The notes under the pieces: generated by a model
Databases searched by the model: none
What the model saw: only the letters and a program-made list of their open reading frames with translations
Told to the model about the DNA's origin: nothing
Shown: piece by piece, positions 1 to 7,215 of the stretch
Layout: every line of letters begins with the position of its first letter
Numbering within the stretch: the first letter of the stretch is position 1
Source of the DNA: Alphaproteobacteria bacterium
GTDB lineage: Bacteria > Pseudomonadota > Alphaproteobacteria > Rhodobacterales > Rhodobacteraceae
Assembly (NCBI GenBank): GCA_030425185.1
Contig: JAUIAU010000029.1
Coordinates: 1-40,498 of the forward strand
Length of the DNA: 40,498 nucleotides
Direction of reading: 5' to 3'
Position numbers and translations under genes: made by a program

Positions 1-670
1 TGTCGTCGTTGAAGACCGAGCCTTCCAGCCGGTAGAGGTCGTTGAGCGGCCCGAGCGCCTGCGCGATCTCCTCGTTCAGGCAGTCGCGCACCTCCTGCGG
101 GCTGACGTCGTCGGGCAGGAACACCGCGGCCGCGCGCCGGGTGTCGAGGTCGGTCCAGTCCACGACCCGCGACCGGCGGTTGGAGATGTAGCCGTCCCAG
201 CTGGCGACGTTCGGCACCACGAAACAGGCCGCCTGCGGCACCGCGCGTTGCAGGCGCGCGCGCGGCAGCGCCTCGATCACCAGGTTCGGGGTCTCGCCTG
301 CCTGCGCGCGGCGGATGTCGATGCCCGCCTCGCGGCGCAGCCGGGCGAGAAGCACCTCGAGGTCGCGCTCCAGCGTCGCGGGCAGCCGGGCGGCGCGCAC
401 GCCGACCCGCACCGGGCCCTCGAACCGGGTCAGGCGCGCGACCGAGCGGCCGCTTTCCATCAGGAAGGTCAGGTCGAGGAAGTCGGCGGCCAGCGCCGTG
501 CGGCTGCGCACGATGGGGGCTGCCACCGGGGCCGCGAAGGCCTTCATCGGCGGAAGCGCGATGGCCTGCGGCGCGGCGCGGCGGTCGGCGGTCTCTTCGA
601 GCGGGACCGTGGCGCAGCCCGCCAGCGTCAGCGCCGCCGCGGCGGCCAGGAGACACGCGCGCAGGCTCAT
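1..670 (-). CDS. DUF2927 family lipoprotein, 3' end outside window
   Basis: The reading frame starts with ATG at 668-670 and runs off the left edge, so about 223 N-terminal residues are visible. It opens with a lipoprotein signal peptide: Arg near the start, an Ala/Leu-rich stretch and the lipobox LAGC at about residues 15-18. The mature protein should therefore be lipid-anchored in the cell envelope. The visible C-terminal part (NEEIAQALGPLNDLYRLEGS, then VFNDD) matches what I know of DUF2927 proteins of Rhodobacterales; their function is unknown. The start overlaps the stop of the upstream acetyltransferase gene by 4 bp (ATGA), so the two are probably translationally coupled. The gene is real with high confidence, while the family name rests on recalled motif similarity. 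Confidence 0.8.
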   Translation of the reverse strand, partial: MSLRACLLAAAAALTLAGCATVPLEETADRRAAPQAIALPPMKAFAAPVAAPIVRSRTALAADFLDLTFLMESGRSVARLTRFEGPVRVGVRAARLPATLERDLEVLLARLRREAGIDIRRAQAGETPNLVIEALPRARLQRAVPQAACFVVPNVASWDGYISNRRSRVVDWTDLDTRRAAAVFLPDDVSPQEVRDCLNEEIAQALGPLNDLYRLEGSVFNDD

Positions 671-1107
671 GGCCGCTGGTACTTCACGAAGGGGGTCAGC
701 GTGCCGACGCGGTCGTAGAGCTTGCGCGCTTCGGTGTTGAACTCCTGCGTCATCCAGTAGACCGAGGGCGCCCCGGCGGCATCGGCGGCGGCATAGACCG
801 CCTCGATCAGCGCGCGTCCGACCCCCTGCCCGCGCACCTCCGGCACGGCATAAAGGTCCTGCAGGTACGTCACCGGCTCGATCCGCCAGCCGTGCCGGTG
901 GAAGATGTAATGCACGAGCCCCACCGCCCGGTCGCCGTCCCAGGCCAGCATCCCTTGATAGTCCGACACCAGCGGATCGGTCATCCGGGCGAAGGAGGTG
1001 GCATAGACCGCCTCGGGCAGCTCGGTCTCGTAGAACGCGAGATAGGCCCGCCAGAGCGGCGTCCAGACCTGCCGGTCGGCAGCGGTGAGAGGGCGGATGG
1101 CGGGCAT
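667..1107 (-). CDS. GNAT family N-acetyltransferase
   Basis: A 146-residue acetyl-CoA-dependent N-acetyltransferase. The acetyl-CoA-binding motif A is clear: a strand (LQDLYAVPEV) followed by RGQGVGRALI, the usual Q/R-x-x-G-x-G/A pyrophosphate loop, and a C-terminal motif B with NTEARKLYDRVG. The substrate cannot be predicted. The open frame extends upstream to 1239, but I chose the ATG at 1105-1107. It has a GGAGGA ribosome-binding site about 8 bases upstream, and the extra 44 residues have no GNAT character. Its stop overlaps the start of the DUF2927 lipoprotein gene (ATGA), suggesting a two-gene operon. Confidence 0.85.
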   Translation of the reverse strand: MPAIRPLTAADRQVWTPLWRAYLAFYETELPEAVYATSFARMTDPLVSDYQGMLAWDGDRAVGLVHYIFHRHGWRIEPVTYLQDLYAVPEVRGQGVGRALIEAVYAAADAAGAPSVYWMTQEFNTEARKLYDRVGTLTPFVKYQRP

Positions 1108-1237
1108 GGGCAGAGGGTCCTCCGGTGCACGCAGGATGCCAAGTCCCGGGAGCGGCCACAACGCCCGAATGGCCGTTTCCGGCCTGTTCCGGGCGATTCC
1201 CGCTTGACGCAGGGAGGGGCGCGCCGATCCTTTCGAC

Positions 1238-1600
1238 ATGGAGCCGGATCTCGAGGAAGCGGACGTCGTCTACAAGATCCTGCGCGTGGCGCGGGTGGAC
1301 GCGGCCCTGCTGGATATCCCGCTGCCGGACCTGGCGAAGATCATCGTCGCGGTGATGCGGGACCCCGGGGCGGGCGAGCCGATCCGGAACGACCGGGTGC
1401 GCACGATCGTCTTCGACTACGCCGTCGATACGAAGGCAGTCTTCGACAGGGACGGTGTTACCGTCTATATATGTCGTATCCGGCACCGTTCAGAACTGGA
1501 CGGACGGTGGACCCGGACGATCCGGGAGGTGACCCCGTTCGCCGTCGAGACGATCCGTGATGTCGTCGTCGCCCTGATGACCGGAGGAGCAGGAGCATGA
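1238..1600 (+). CDS. hypothetical protein (120 aa)
   Basis: I do not recognise this family. The 120-residue product is acidic at its N-terminus (MEPDLEEADVVYKILRVARV), has no signal peptide or membrane segment, and looks like a small mixed alpha/beta cytoplasmic protein. The start ATG has only a weak ribosome-binding site; a GGGAGGGG run lies about 20 bases upstream. It is probably a real gene because its stop overlaps the start of the next gene in the ATGA pattern and that gene has a good ribosome-binding site inside this one. It is divergent from the acetyltransferase, so 1108-1237 probably holds back-to-back promoters. Confidence 0.6.
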   Translation: MEPDLEEADVVYKILRVARVDAALLDIPLPDLAKIIVAVMRDPGAGEPIRNDRVRTIVFDYAVDTKAVFDRDGVTVYICRIRHRSELDGRWTRTIREVTPFAVETIRDVVVALMTGGAGA

Positions 1601-1917
1601 GCGCGCAAGCCAACCGCGACCCCGACCCCGCCGATCTGGCGGCAGAGGCCGAAATCGCCGCCGACCGCGAGACGGAGGGCGGGACGATCGTGCCGCTGAT
1701 GCGGCAGACGCTCGGTGCGGAGGACATGGCCCGCCTGCGGGCAGCCTATGGCGCCGACCGGGAGACCCCGTTGCTGGTCTATGGCCTGCTGGCCGCGACC
1801 GTTCTGGGCGCGGGGCTCAGCGTGGCGGCCATCGCCCGGCGGACGAACCTGTCGGAGCAGAAGGTGCGCGACGTGCTCGACGCGCTGCGCGACGCGACCC
1901 GAACCCCCGGCACCTGA
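1597..1917 (+). CDS. small hypothetical protein with HTH-like C-terminus
   Basis: A 106-residue protein, unrecognised as a family. The N-terminal 35 residues are rich in Ala, Asp and Glu and probably disordered. The C-terminal half contains a helix-turn-helix-like stretch (VAAIARRTNLSEQKVRDVLD, about residues 76-95), so it could be a small regulator or bind a partner through this fold. This is inference. It has a good ribosome-binding site (GGAGGAGCAGGAGC before the ATG) and overlaps the previous gene by 4 bp, so the two are expressed together and may work together. Confidence 0.6.
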   Translation: MSAQANRDPDPADLAAEAEIAADRETEGGTIVPLMRQTLGAEDMARLRAAYGADRETPLLVYGLLAATVLGAGLSVAAIARRTNLSEQKVRDVLDALRDATRTPGT

Positions 1918-1999
1918 CCCGCCTCCACCGCCCGAACCCCGCTGGCCCCCGGGCGCGGCAGGGGCTAGGTTGGCGCCGAGACAGACCCGGGGGGCAGGC

Positions 2000-2782
2000 A
2001 TGCGGATCGCGACGTTCAACATCAACGGCATCAAGGCCCGGGCCGAGGCGCTGGAGGCGTGGCTGAAGGACTTCCAGCCCGACGTCGCCGTGCTGCAGGA
2101 AATCAAGTCGGTGGACGAGGGCTTCCCGCGCGAGATGTTCGAGGACGCGGGCTACCGGGTCGAGACCCACGGCCAGAAGTCGTTCAACGGGGTCGCCATC
2201 CTGTCGAAGCTGCCGCTCGAGGACGTCACGCGCGGCCTGCCGGGCGACGACGCCGACGAGCAGGCGCGCTGGATCGAGGCGACGGTGATCGGCGAGATCT
2301 GCCCGGTGCGGGTCTGCGGCCTCTACCTGCCGAACGGCAACCCGGCGCCGGGGCCGAAATACGACTACAAGCTCTCCTGGATGCGCCGCCTCAGGGCGCG
2401 GGCGGCAGACCTGATGGCCGCCGAGGAGCCCGCGCTGATGGCGGGCGACTACAACATCATCCCGCAGGACGAGGATGCCGCGAAGCCCGAGGCGTGGCGC
2501 GCCGATGCGCTGGCGCTGCCGCAGAGCCGCGCGGCCTATCGCGAGATCCTGAACCTCGGGTTCACCGAGGCGTTCCGGGCGCAGGTCAGCGGGCCGGGGC
2601 ACTACTCGTTCTGGGACTACCAGGCGGGCGCGTGGGAGCGGAACAACGGCATCCGCATCGACCACGTGCTGATGACGCCCGCCTGCGCGGACCTGATGCT
2701 GTCGGTCGGAATCGAGAAGCAGGTGCGCGGGGGCGTGAAGCCCTCGGATCACGTGCCGGTGTGGGTCGAACTGGCCGCCTGA
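2000..2782 (+). CDS. xthA: Exodeoxyribonuclease III (AP endonuclease)
   Basis: Exonuclease III family of the endonuclease/exonuclease/phosphatase fold: a Mg2+-dependent AP endonuclease and 3'-repair enzyme for base-excision repair in the cytoplasm. The 260 residues show the family signatures in order: MRIATFNINGIKAR at the N-terminus, LQEIKS with the metal-binding Glu (about residue 34), LYLPNGN, AGDYNIIPQDED (catalytic Asp/Asn), and the C-terminal RIDHVLMT and SDHVPVWVEL with the catalytic Asp-His. The open frame extends further upstream, but the family begins at this ATG, which follows a purine-rich GGGGGGCAGG. The last 34 bp overlap the convergent monooxygenase gene. Confidence 0.93.
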   Translation: MRIATFNINGIKARAEALEAWLKDFQPDVAVLQEIKSVDEGFPREMFEDAGYRVETHGQKSFNGVAILSKLPLEDVTRGLPGDDADEQARWIEATVIGEICPVRVCGLYLPNGNPAPGPKYDYKLSWMRRLRARAADLMAAEEPALMAGDYNIIPQDEDAAKPEAWRADALALPQSRAAYREILNLGFTEAFRAQVSGPGHYSFWDYQAGAWERNNGIRIDHVLMTPACADLMLSVGIEKQVRGGVKPSDHVPVWVELAA

Positions 2783-3999
2783 GTGCGCGCCTCGGCCACC
2801 GCCTGCCACGCCCCCGCGGTGGGGTCGTAGTCGTAGATCCAGTCGAACCGGCGGCGCACCGCGTCCGGGGCCAGCCGGTTCAGCGCCGACAGCCCGGCAT
2901 GGGCCAGCGTCCGCACCGGGCCGGGGCGCAGGTGATAGGCCCGCGCGTTGGCGGTCGCGCCGGTCACCAGCTTGCGCACCCGGACTTCGCGGGCGGCCTG
3001 GTAGGCGGCGAAGGCGGCGCCGGTCTCGTCCGCGGCGGCAAGGCAGTCGACCAGCACCCAGGCATCTTCCAGCGCCATGTTCGCGCCCTGCGCGAGAAAC
3101 GGCAGCGTCGGGTGGACGGCGTCGCCGATCAGCACGGCCCGGCCCCGGTGCCAGGTCACGGGCACCGCGTGGCGGAACAGGCCCCAGAGATAGACCTCGC
3201 GCGCCTCGCCCAGCCAGCCGCGCACCTCGGGGGCGAAGTTCGAGAAGGCGCGCTGCAACCGGGCGGGGTCGTCGGCGTGGTGCCAGCCCTCCTCGGTCCA
3301 GCCGGTGCGCTCCTCGACGGCGACGATGTTGCGCAGCCGCCCGCCGCGCAGCGGGTAGCTGACGAGGTGCCGGCCCGGCCCCATGTAGACCGAGGCCTCG
3401 GGCGGATCGTCGGAGCGTCCCGGCACCAGCGTGCGCCACGCCACCTGCCCGGTGAAGAACGGCCGCCCGGCCCCGGCCCCCGCGAGCACCGCGCGCCGGG
3501 TCGGGGAATGCAGCCCGTCCGCCCCGATCAGCAGGTCGGGACGCAGCAGGCCGCCGGTCAGCAGGCGGATCACCGGCTGGCCGTCGCCCTCGATCTCGAC
3601 GCTGTCGACGGCCTGCAGGAGGCGGATCTGCACGCCCGCGCCGCGCGCCGCGCCCGCCAGCGCCTCGATCAGGTCAGCCCGGTGGACCATCAGCGTGGCG
3701 GGCCCGGGGCCGGGATCGGGCAGGCGCATCCGCAGGCGTTCCGCACCATCGAAATGGTTGCGCAGCACCACGGCCCGGCTGGCGGGGGCTTCGGCGGCGA
3801 TCTGGTCGTAGACGCCGAGGGCGGCCAGCACGCGGCCGCCGTTCGGGCTGATCTGGAGGCCTGCGCCGACCTCGCGGATTTCCTCGGCACGTTCGAGAAC
3901 GGTGACGGCGGCCCCCCGCTGCGCCAGCGCCGTGGCCACCGCGAGGCCCGCGACACCCGCCCCGAGCACCGTGATTTCAGCGCCGTCCCAGAGGCTCAC
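2749..3999 (-). CDS. FAD-dependent monooxygenase (salicylate hydroxylase/UbiH-like)
   Basis: Class A flavoprotein monooxygenase of about 416 residues, using FAD and NAD(P)H to hydroxylate an aromatic or similar substrate. Motifs visible in order are the N-terminal FAD Rossmann GAGVAG (about residues 13-18), the DG motif LIGADGLHSPTRR in the middle, and the GD motif GDAVHPTLPFLAQGANMALE near residue 290. The substrate is unknown; the pattern is closest to salicylate hydroxylase-like members. I chose a GTG start at 3997-3999 because AGGAGG sits 8 bases upstream. A TTG two codons earlier would be too close to it. It is convergent with and overlaps xthA. The dksA terminator lies just upstream, so it needs its own promoter in the short gap. 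Confidence 0.85.
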   Translation of the reverse strand: MSLWDGAEITVLGAGVAGLAVATALAQRGAAVTVLERAEEIREVGAGLQISPNGGRVLAALGVYDQIAAEAPASRAVVLRNHFDGAERLRMRLPDPGPGPATLMVHRADLIEALAGAARGAGVQIRLLQAVDSVEIEGDGQPVIRLLTGGLLRPDLLIGADGLHSPTRRAVLAGAGAGRPFFTGQVAWRTLVPGRSDDPPEASVYMGPGRHLVSYPLRGGRLRNIVAVEERTGWTEEGWHHADDPARLQRAFSNFAPEVRGWLGEAREVYLWGLFRHAVPVTWHRGRAVLIGDAVHPTLPFLAQGANMALEDAWVLVDCLAAADETGAAFAAYQAAREVRVRKLVTGATANARAYHLRPGPVRTLAHAGLSALNRLAPDAVRRRFDWIYDYDPTAGAWQAVAEARTQAASSTHTGT

Positions 4000-4056
4000 C
4001 CTCAATTCCTCCTGTTGCGCGCCGGTCGAACGCCGCGCAGCCTGCCGCCCATGCCG

Positions 4057-4090
4057 AAAACGAAAAACACCGGGGCAGGCCCCGGTGTTT
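4057..4090 (-). terminator. Rho-independent terminator of dksA
   Basis: A perfect 12-bp inverted repeat (arms 4065-4076 and 4079-4090) is followed on the minus strand by TTTTTCGTTTT. It lies 25 bp downstream of the dksA stop codon and reads in the dksA direction, so it should end dksA transcription before the monooxygenase gene. Confidence 0.88.
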
Positions 4091-4115
4091 CAAAGACCCC
4101 GAGACGGGGCAAAGG

Positions 4116-4538
4116 TCAATCGTCGCGGTGGACTTTCTCGCGCCGCTCGTGGCGCTCCTGCGCCTCCAGCGTCATGGTCGCGATCGGGCGCGCGTCGAGC
4201 CGCTTCAGCGAGATCGGCTCGCCGGTGACTTCGCAGTACCCGTACTCGCCCTCGTCGATCCGGCGCAGCGCGGCGTCGATCTTCGAGATCAGCTTGCGCT
4301 GGCGGTCGCGGGTGCGCAGTTCCAGCGCGCGGTCGGTCTCTTCGCTGGCCCGGTCCGCGACATCGGGGATGTTGCGGGCGGTGCCCTGCAGTTCCTCGAT
4401 GGTGTTCGCGCTCTCGGTCAGCAGGTCGTTCTTCCAGTCCACCAGCTTGCGACGGAAATACTCGAGCTGGCGGTCGTTCATGAACGGCTCGTCTTCGGCC
4501 GGCCGGTAATCCTCGGGTAGAAAGGTTTCGGCTTTCAT
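4116..4538 (-). CDS. dksA: DksA-type RNA polymerase-binding transcription factor, zinc-ligand-poor
   Basis: DksA binds the RNA polymerase secondary channel and, with ppGpp, adjusts transcription during starvation. This 140-residue protein keeps the coiled coil, including the two acidic tip residues in PDVADRAS (Asp59, Asp62) and the following Ala64, and the ELRTRDRQRKLISKI helix. The globular domain retains GYCEVTGEPISLKRLDARP, but only Cys102 remains of the four zinc ligands; the other positions read Thr and non-cysteine residues. Zinc-ligand-poor DksA proteins are known in alphaproteobacteria such as Rhodobacter. An in-frame extension to 4679 exists, but the ATG at 4536-4538 has a GAGGGA ribosome-binding site and matches the family start. 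Confidence 0.92.
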   Translation of the reverse strand: MKAETFLPEDYRPAEDEPFMNDRQLEYFRRKLVDWKNDLLTESANTIEELQGTARNIPDVADRASEETDRALELRTRDRQRKLISKIDAALRRIDEGEYGYCEVTGEPISLKRLDARPIATMTLEAQERHERREKVHRDD

Positions 4539-4941
4539 TCCAGGTCCCTCTTGCTGTCCGGCAAGCGCGGTGTCGATCGCAGCATCCGATTTTGACAACC
4601 CGTGCATCCGGCACCTCCCGCGCTGGCACATAGCCGAAGGACCCGGCAATGTGAAGCAGAGATAGACGCGGGCCCGCAAAAGTGAACCCCCCGCATGTTG
4701 GGGAAGCGGTTGACAAATTGTGCATATTTGGCACCGGTTGAGCGTCCGGCAGGCAGCCGGCGAACCGCGGGTCAGACGGGCGGCGCGGGGCGCGCCGGTG
4801 CGCGGGCGGGCGGGGCCGGGACGCCCGGGCCGCGCGCGGAACGATTCCCCGGCTCGCGCCCCGGTTGCGGCATTGGGGGCTTGTTCCGGCCGCGGCTTCT
4901 TGCTCTACCCTGCCCCCACCCCCACGACAGGACAGGGACAC
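4539..4941. promoter_or_regulatory. Divergent intergenic region between dksA and the MoxR gene
   Basis: A 403-bp region with no convincing gene that must hold promoters for both neighbours. On the minus strand, TTCACA (4650-4655) and TATGTG (4627-4632) are 17 bp apart and are a possible dksA promoter, with a leader of about 80 nt. On the plus strand, TTGACA occurs at 4710-4715, but no good -10 hexamer sits 16-18 bp downstream. The part from 4740 to 4900 is very GC-rich. These promoter calls are guesses from the sequence. Confidence 0.35.
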
Positions 4942-5784
4942 ATGCGTTTTTCAGGAACCGACCGCTACATCGCGCCGCCGGAGCTGGAGCTGGCGGTGAA
5001 CGCCGCCGTGACGCTGGAGCGTCCGCTGCTGGTCAAGGGCGAGCCGGGCACCGGCAAGACCGAGCTGGCCCGCCAGGTGGCCGAGGGGCTGGGGATGCCG
5101 ATCCTCGAATGGCACGTGAAGTCCACCACCCGTGCCCAGCAGGGGCTCTACGAGTACGACGCCGTCTCGCGCCTGCGCGACAGCCAGCTCGGCGATGACC
5201 GCGTCAACGACGTGAGGAACTACATCCGCAAGGGCAAGCTGTGGCAGGCCTTCGAGGCCGAGGCCCGCGTGGTGCTGCTGATCGACGAGATCGACAAGGC
5301 CGACATCGAGTTCCCGAACGACCTGCTGCAGGAACTCGACCGGATGGAGTTCCATGTCTACGAGACCGGCGAGACCGTGCGCGCGGCGCATCGCCCGGTG
5401 GTCATCATCACCTCGAACAACGAGAAGGAACTGCCGGACGCCTTCCTGCGCCGCTGCTTCTTCCACTACATCCGCTTCCCCGAGCCCGAGGTGCTGGCGC
5501 AGATCGTCGAGGTCCACCACCCGGGCATCAAGCCCGCGCTGCTGACCGCCGCGCTGACCCGCTTCTACGAGATCCGCGAGACGCCGGGGCTGAAGAAGAA
5601 GCCCTCGACCAGCGAGGTGCTGGACTGGCTGAAGCTGCTCCTGGCCGAGGACCTCGGACCCGAGGACATCCGCAAGGACGCCAAGGACGCCCTGCCCCGC
5701 CTGCACGGCGCGCTGCTGAAGAACGAGCAGGACGTGGCGCTCTTCGAACGCCTCGCCTTCATGGCCCGGCGCGAGGGGCGGTAG
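4942..5784 (+). CDS. MoxR-type AAA+ ATPase
   Basis: A 280-residue AAA+ ATPase of the MoxR group, which usually acts as a chaperone that matures protein complexes together with a von Willebrand factor A (VWA) partner. Visible motifs are Walker A GEPGTGKT (33-40), Walker B VVLLIDEIDKAD (about 110-121), sensor 1 ITSNN (156-160) and the arginine-finger region DAFLRRCFF. The open frame extends 74 codons upstream, but that part is low-complexity Arg/Gly/Pro. The chosen ATG begins the conserved MRFSGTDRYIAPPELE. The ribosome-binding site is weak (ACAGGGACAC). No VWA partner gene is adjacent; the next gene is convergent serS, 15 bp away. Confidence 0.88.
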   Translation: MRFSGTDRYIAPPELELAVNAAVTLERPLLVKGEPGTGKTELARQVAEGLGMPILEWHVKSTTRAQQGLYEYDAVSRLRDSQLGDDRVNDVRNYIRKGKLWQAFEAEARVVLLIDEIDKADIEFPNDLLQELDRMEFHVYETGETVRAAHRPVVIITSNNEKELPDAFLRRCFFHYIRFPEPEVLAQIVEVHHPGIKPALLTAALTRFYEIRETPGLKKKPSTSEVLDWLKLLLAEDLGPEDIRKDAKDALPRLHGALLKNEQDVALFERLAFMARREGR

Positions 5785-5799
5785 GCCCCCCGCCCCCGC

Positions 5800-7089
5800 T
5801 CAGACCATCACGCCCTCGGCGGTGATGGTCAGCTTGCCGCCCAGCCAGGGGCCCAGCGCCTCCGGCAGCGTGACCGAGCCGTCGGCCTGCTGGCCGTTCT
5901 CCAGCACCGCGATCAGGCAGCGCCCGACCGCCAGCCCCGAGCCGTTCAGGGTGTGGACGAACTCGGGCTTGCCGCCCGAGGCGGGCTTGAAGCGGGCGTT
6001 CATCCGGCGGGCCTGGAAGTCTCCGCAGACCGAGACGCTGGAAATCTCCCGGTAGGTGTTCTGCCCCGGAAGCCAGACCTCGATGTCATGCGTCTTGCGC
6101 GCGCCGAAGCCCATGTCGCCGGTGCAGAGCACCACGGTGCGATAGGGCAGCCCGAGCCGCTCCAGCACCGTCTCGGCGCAGCGGGTCATCCGTGCGTGCT
6201 CGTCGAGCGAGGTGTCGGGATGGGTGATCGACACCATCTCGACCTTCTCGAACTGGTGCTGGCGCAGCATCCCCGCGGTGTCCTTGCCCGCGCTGCCCGC
6301 CTCGGAACGGAAGCACTGGGTGTGCGCGGTCATCCGGATCGGCAGCGCGGCCTCGTCCAGCACGTCGCCCGCCACCGTGTTGGTCAGCGTGACCTCGGAC
6401 GTCGGGATCAGCCACCAGCCGTTGGTGGTCTGGTAGCTGTCCTCGGCGAACTTCGGCAGCTGGTTGGTGCCGTACATCGCGGCGTCCCGCACCAGGACGG
6501 GCGTGATCATCTCGGTCAGGCCGTGCTCGGTGGTGTGCAGGTCCAGCATGAACTGCGCCAGCGCCCGGTGCAGCCGCGCCATGGCGCCCGACAGCACGAC
6601 GAAGCGCGCGCCCGACAGCTTGGCGGCGGTCTCGAAGTCGAGGCCCCGGGCGGCGGGCAGCTGGTAGTGCTCGACCGGCGCGAAATCGAAGGCGCGTGGG
6701 GTGCCCCAGCGGCGGATCTCGACGTTGTCGTGCTCGTCCGCGCCGTCGGGGATGTCGTCATGCGGCAGGTTCGGCAGGCCCATCAGCAGGTCGGTCAGCG
6801 CCTGGTCCTCCGCGCGCGCCTCGTCCTGCAGGCGGGCGATGTCGGCCTTCTTCTCGGCCACCAGCGCGCGCAGGCGCTCGAACCCGGCCTCGTCGCCCGA
6901 GGCCTTGGCCGCGCCGACCTGCTTCGAGGCCGCGTTCTGCTCGGCCTGCGCGGTCTCGGCGGCGTGGATCAGCGCGCGGCGGCGCTCGTCGAGGGCCAGC
7001 ACATCGGCCGAAACCCCCGACAGCCCGCGCCGGGACATGGCCGCGTCGAAGGCGGCGGGATGGTCGCGGATGTAGCGGATGTCGTGCAT
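5800..7089 (-). CDS. serS: Seryl-tRNA synthetase
   Basis: Class II aminoacyl-tRNA synthetase charging tRNA-Ser (and tRNA-Sec where present) with serine in the cytoplasm. The 429-residue length is normal. The N-terminal ~105 residues form the tRNA-binding antiparallel coiled coil. Motif 2 is seen as [20 protein letters not shown] (259-278) with the downstream FEKVEM, and motif 3 as [16 protein letters not shown] near residue 390. TSEVTLTN (230-237) is the serine-site strand. The ATG fits the family start ([11 protein letters not shown]). It is convergent with the MoxR gene and is followed upstream by a 126-bp gap before the pentapeptide-repeat gene, which runs in the same direction. Confidence 0.97.
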   Translation of the reverse strand: MHDIRYIRDHPAAFDAAMSRRGLSGVSADVLALDERRRALIHAAETAQAEQNAASKQVGAAKASGDEAGFERLRALVAEKKADIARLQDEARAEDQALTDLLMGLPNLPHDDIPDGADEHDNVEIRRWGTPRAFDFAPVEHYQLPAARGLDFETAAKLSGARFVVLSGAMARLHRALAQFMLDLHTTEHGLTEMITPVLVRDAAMYGTNQLPKFAEDSYQTTNGWWLIPTSEVTLTNTVAGDVLDEAALPIRMTAHTQCFRSEAGSAGKDTAGMLRQHQFEKVEMVSITHPDTSLDEHARMTRCAETVLERLGLPYRTVVLCTGDMGFGARKTHDIEVWLPGQNTYREISSVSVCGDFQARRMNARFKPASGGKPEFVHTLNGSGLAVGRCLIAVLENGQQADGSVTLPEALGPWLGGKLTITAEGVMV

Positions 7090-7215
7090 GGCAGGGGTCT
7101 CCGGTCACTCGGGTGGCTCGGCCGTCCTATGCCGGATTGCGAGGGACAGGGGAAGGGGGGCGGGTCAGTCGGGCGCTCAATCGCAGTCCCGTTGGGCGGG
7201 CAATCTGCCGCCTCA

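Noticed and set aside
2059-4509. 816-codon plus-strand frame across xthA, the monooxygenase and dksA
   Set aside because: Runs through three conserved genes in another frame; composition is a GC-driven artefact.
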